From the NCBI GenBank assembly GCA_024695415.1, contig JAILIE010000091.1:1-33932 (forward strand): a DNA stretch of 33,932 nt, written 5' to 3'. This document shows, in pieces, positions 33,809-33,932 of the stretch. Each line of letters begins with the position of its first letter. Within the stretch, counting starts at the first letter, position 1. The notes below the pieces were generated by a model that saw only the letters and a program-made list of their open reading frames with translations, did no database searches and was not told the origin of the DNA. The DNA is from Clostridiales bacterium. Its GTDB lineage: Bacteria; Bacillota; Clostridia; Christensenellales; Aristaeellaceae. The position numbers and the translations under genes are program-made.

Positions 33809-33932
33809 GCATTTTCTTTATCCTTTTTGGCGTAAAACATAGTAAAACGCCACCTGTGCACATGGCGCAGGCGGCAGGTTCCGATGGATGCAAAAAGGGT
33901 GTCAGGTATCCAGCAGGTGAGCGCATTCGCTC
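33809..33932. other. Edge segment with no assignable gene
   Basis: The last 124 bases hold two short open minus-strand frames reaching the window edge. One would stop at a TGA inside the rplM -35 region (forward 33805-33807) and end AKKDKENA. Neither resembles a known family. The segment could hold the tail of an upstream gene (truA often precedes rplM in Firmicutes), but nothing here proves it. The minus strand also shows a short GAGCG/CGCTC hairpin at the extreme edge. Confidence 0.3.

Noticed and set aside
33805-33932. Minus-strand open frame at the window edge as a gene tail
   Set aside because: Only about 42 codons are visible with no recognisable family, and the stop would lie inside the rplM promoter; kept only as an unassigned segment.

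Overview
The window reads as ordinary chromosome of a fairly GC-rich Clostridia-type Firmicute, probably from a gut or rumen lineage. The basis is a tryptophan T-box leader, Firmicutes gene orders (prmA-rsmE-mtaB-HIT-rpsU; rho/rpmE/yqhQ/prmC/prfA/sua5; rplM-rpsI; xpaC-telA), strong GGAGG ribosome binding sites, consensus TTGACA/TATAAT promoters and a type III glutamine synthetase. The genus cannot be fixed from sequence reading alone. I see no tRNA or rRNA genes, CRISPR arrays, transposases or phage genes.

Layout. 1-185: the end of a membrane protein. 296-4171 (+): glnN, then a T-box leader with a TGG specifier controlling a TrpB2-type tryptophan synthase beta chain. 4239-7018 (-): nagB, a GlmU-acetyltransferase-like left-handed beta-helix protein and glmM, an amino-sugar operon. 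7129-11986 (-): a DUF1934 gene, gpsA and a large GH2 glycosidase. 12144-13732 (+): ispE and a TtcA-like thiolase. 13845-15898 (+): the xpaC-telA pair. 15962-22233 (+): a dephospho-CoA kinase fused to a membrane-anchored lytic transglycosylase, an orphan peptide-binding protein, prmA, rsmE, mtaB and a HIT protein. 22361-22534: rpsU, which is short and starts at GTG. 22664-25452 (+): a TRM11/TrmG10-like methyltransferase coupled to rho. 25516-26780 (-): a secreted SH3/propeller-like protein and rpmE. 26968-31045 (+): yqhQ (DUF1385), prmC, prfA and sua5. 31092-33670 (-): pgi, rpsI and rplM.

The genes are mostly translation and tRNA or protein modification (PrmA, PrmC, RsmE, MtaB, TsaC/Sua5, TtcA-like, RF1, S9, L13, L31, S21), cell-envelope precursor supply (GlmM, acetyltransferase, IspE, transglycosylase) and central metabolism (Pgi, GpsA, CoaE, GlnN, TrpB2). 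Many genes are coupled by ATGA or TAATG overlaps.

The most unusual items are two. First, the protein at the conserved rho locus keeps its RNA-binding domain but has lost several catalytic residues (Walker A Thr, the DERP Glu and Arg, and the arginine finger), and carries a long Pro/Ala/Tyr-rich insertion. Second, CoaE and a lytic transglycosylase form a single polypeptide that crosses the membrane. A possible pseudoknot over the rpsU ribosome binding site and the stand-alone GlmU-like acetyltransferase overlapping glmM also deserve attention.
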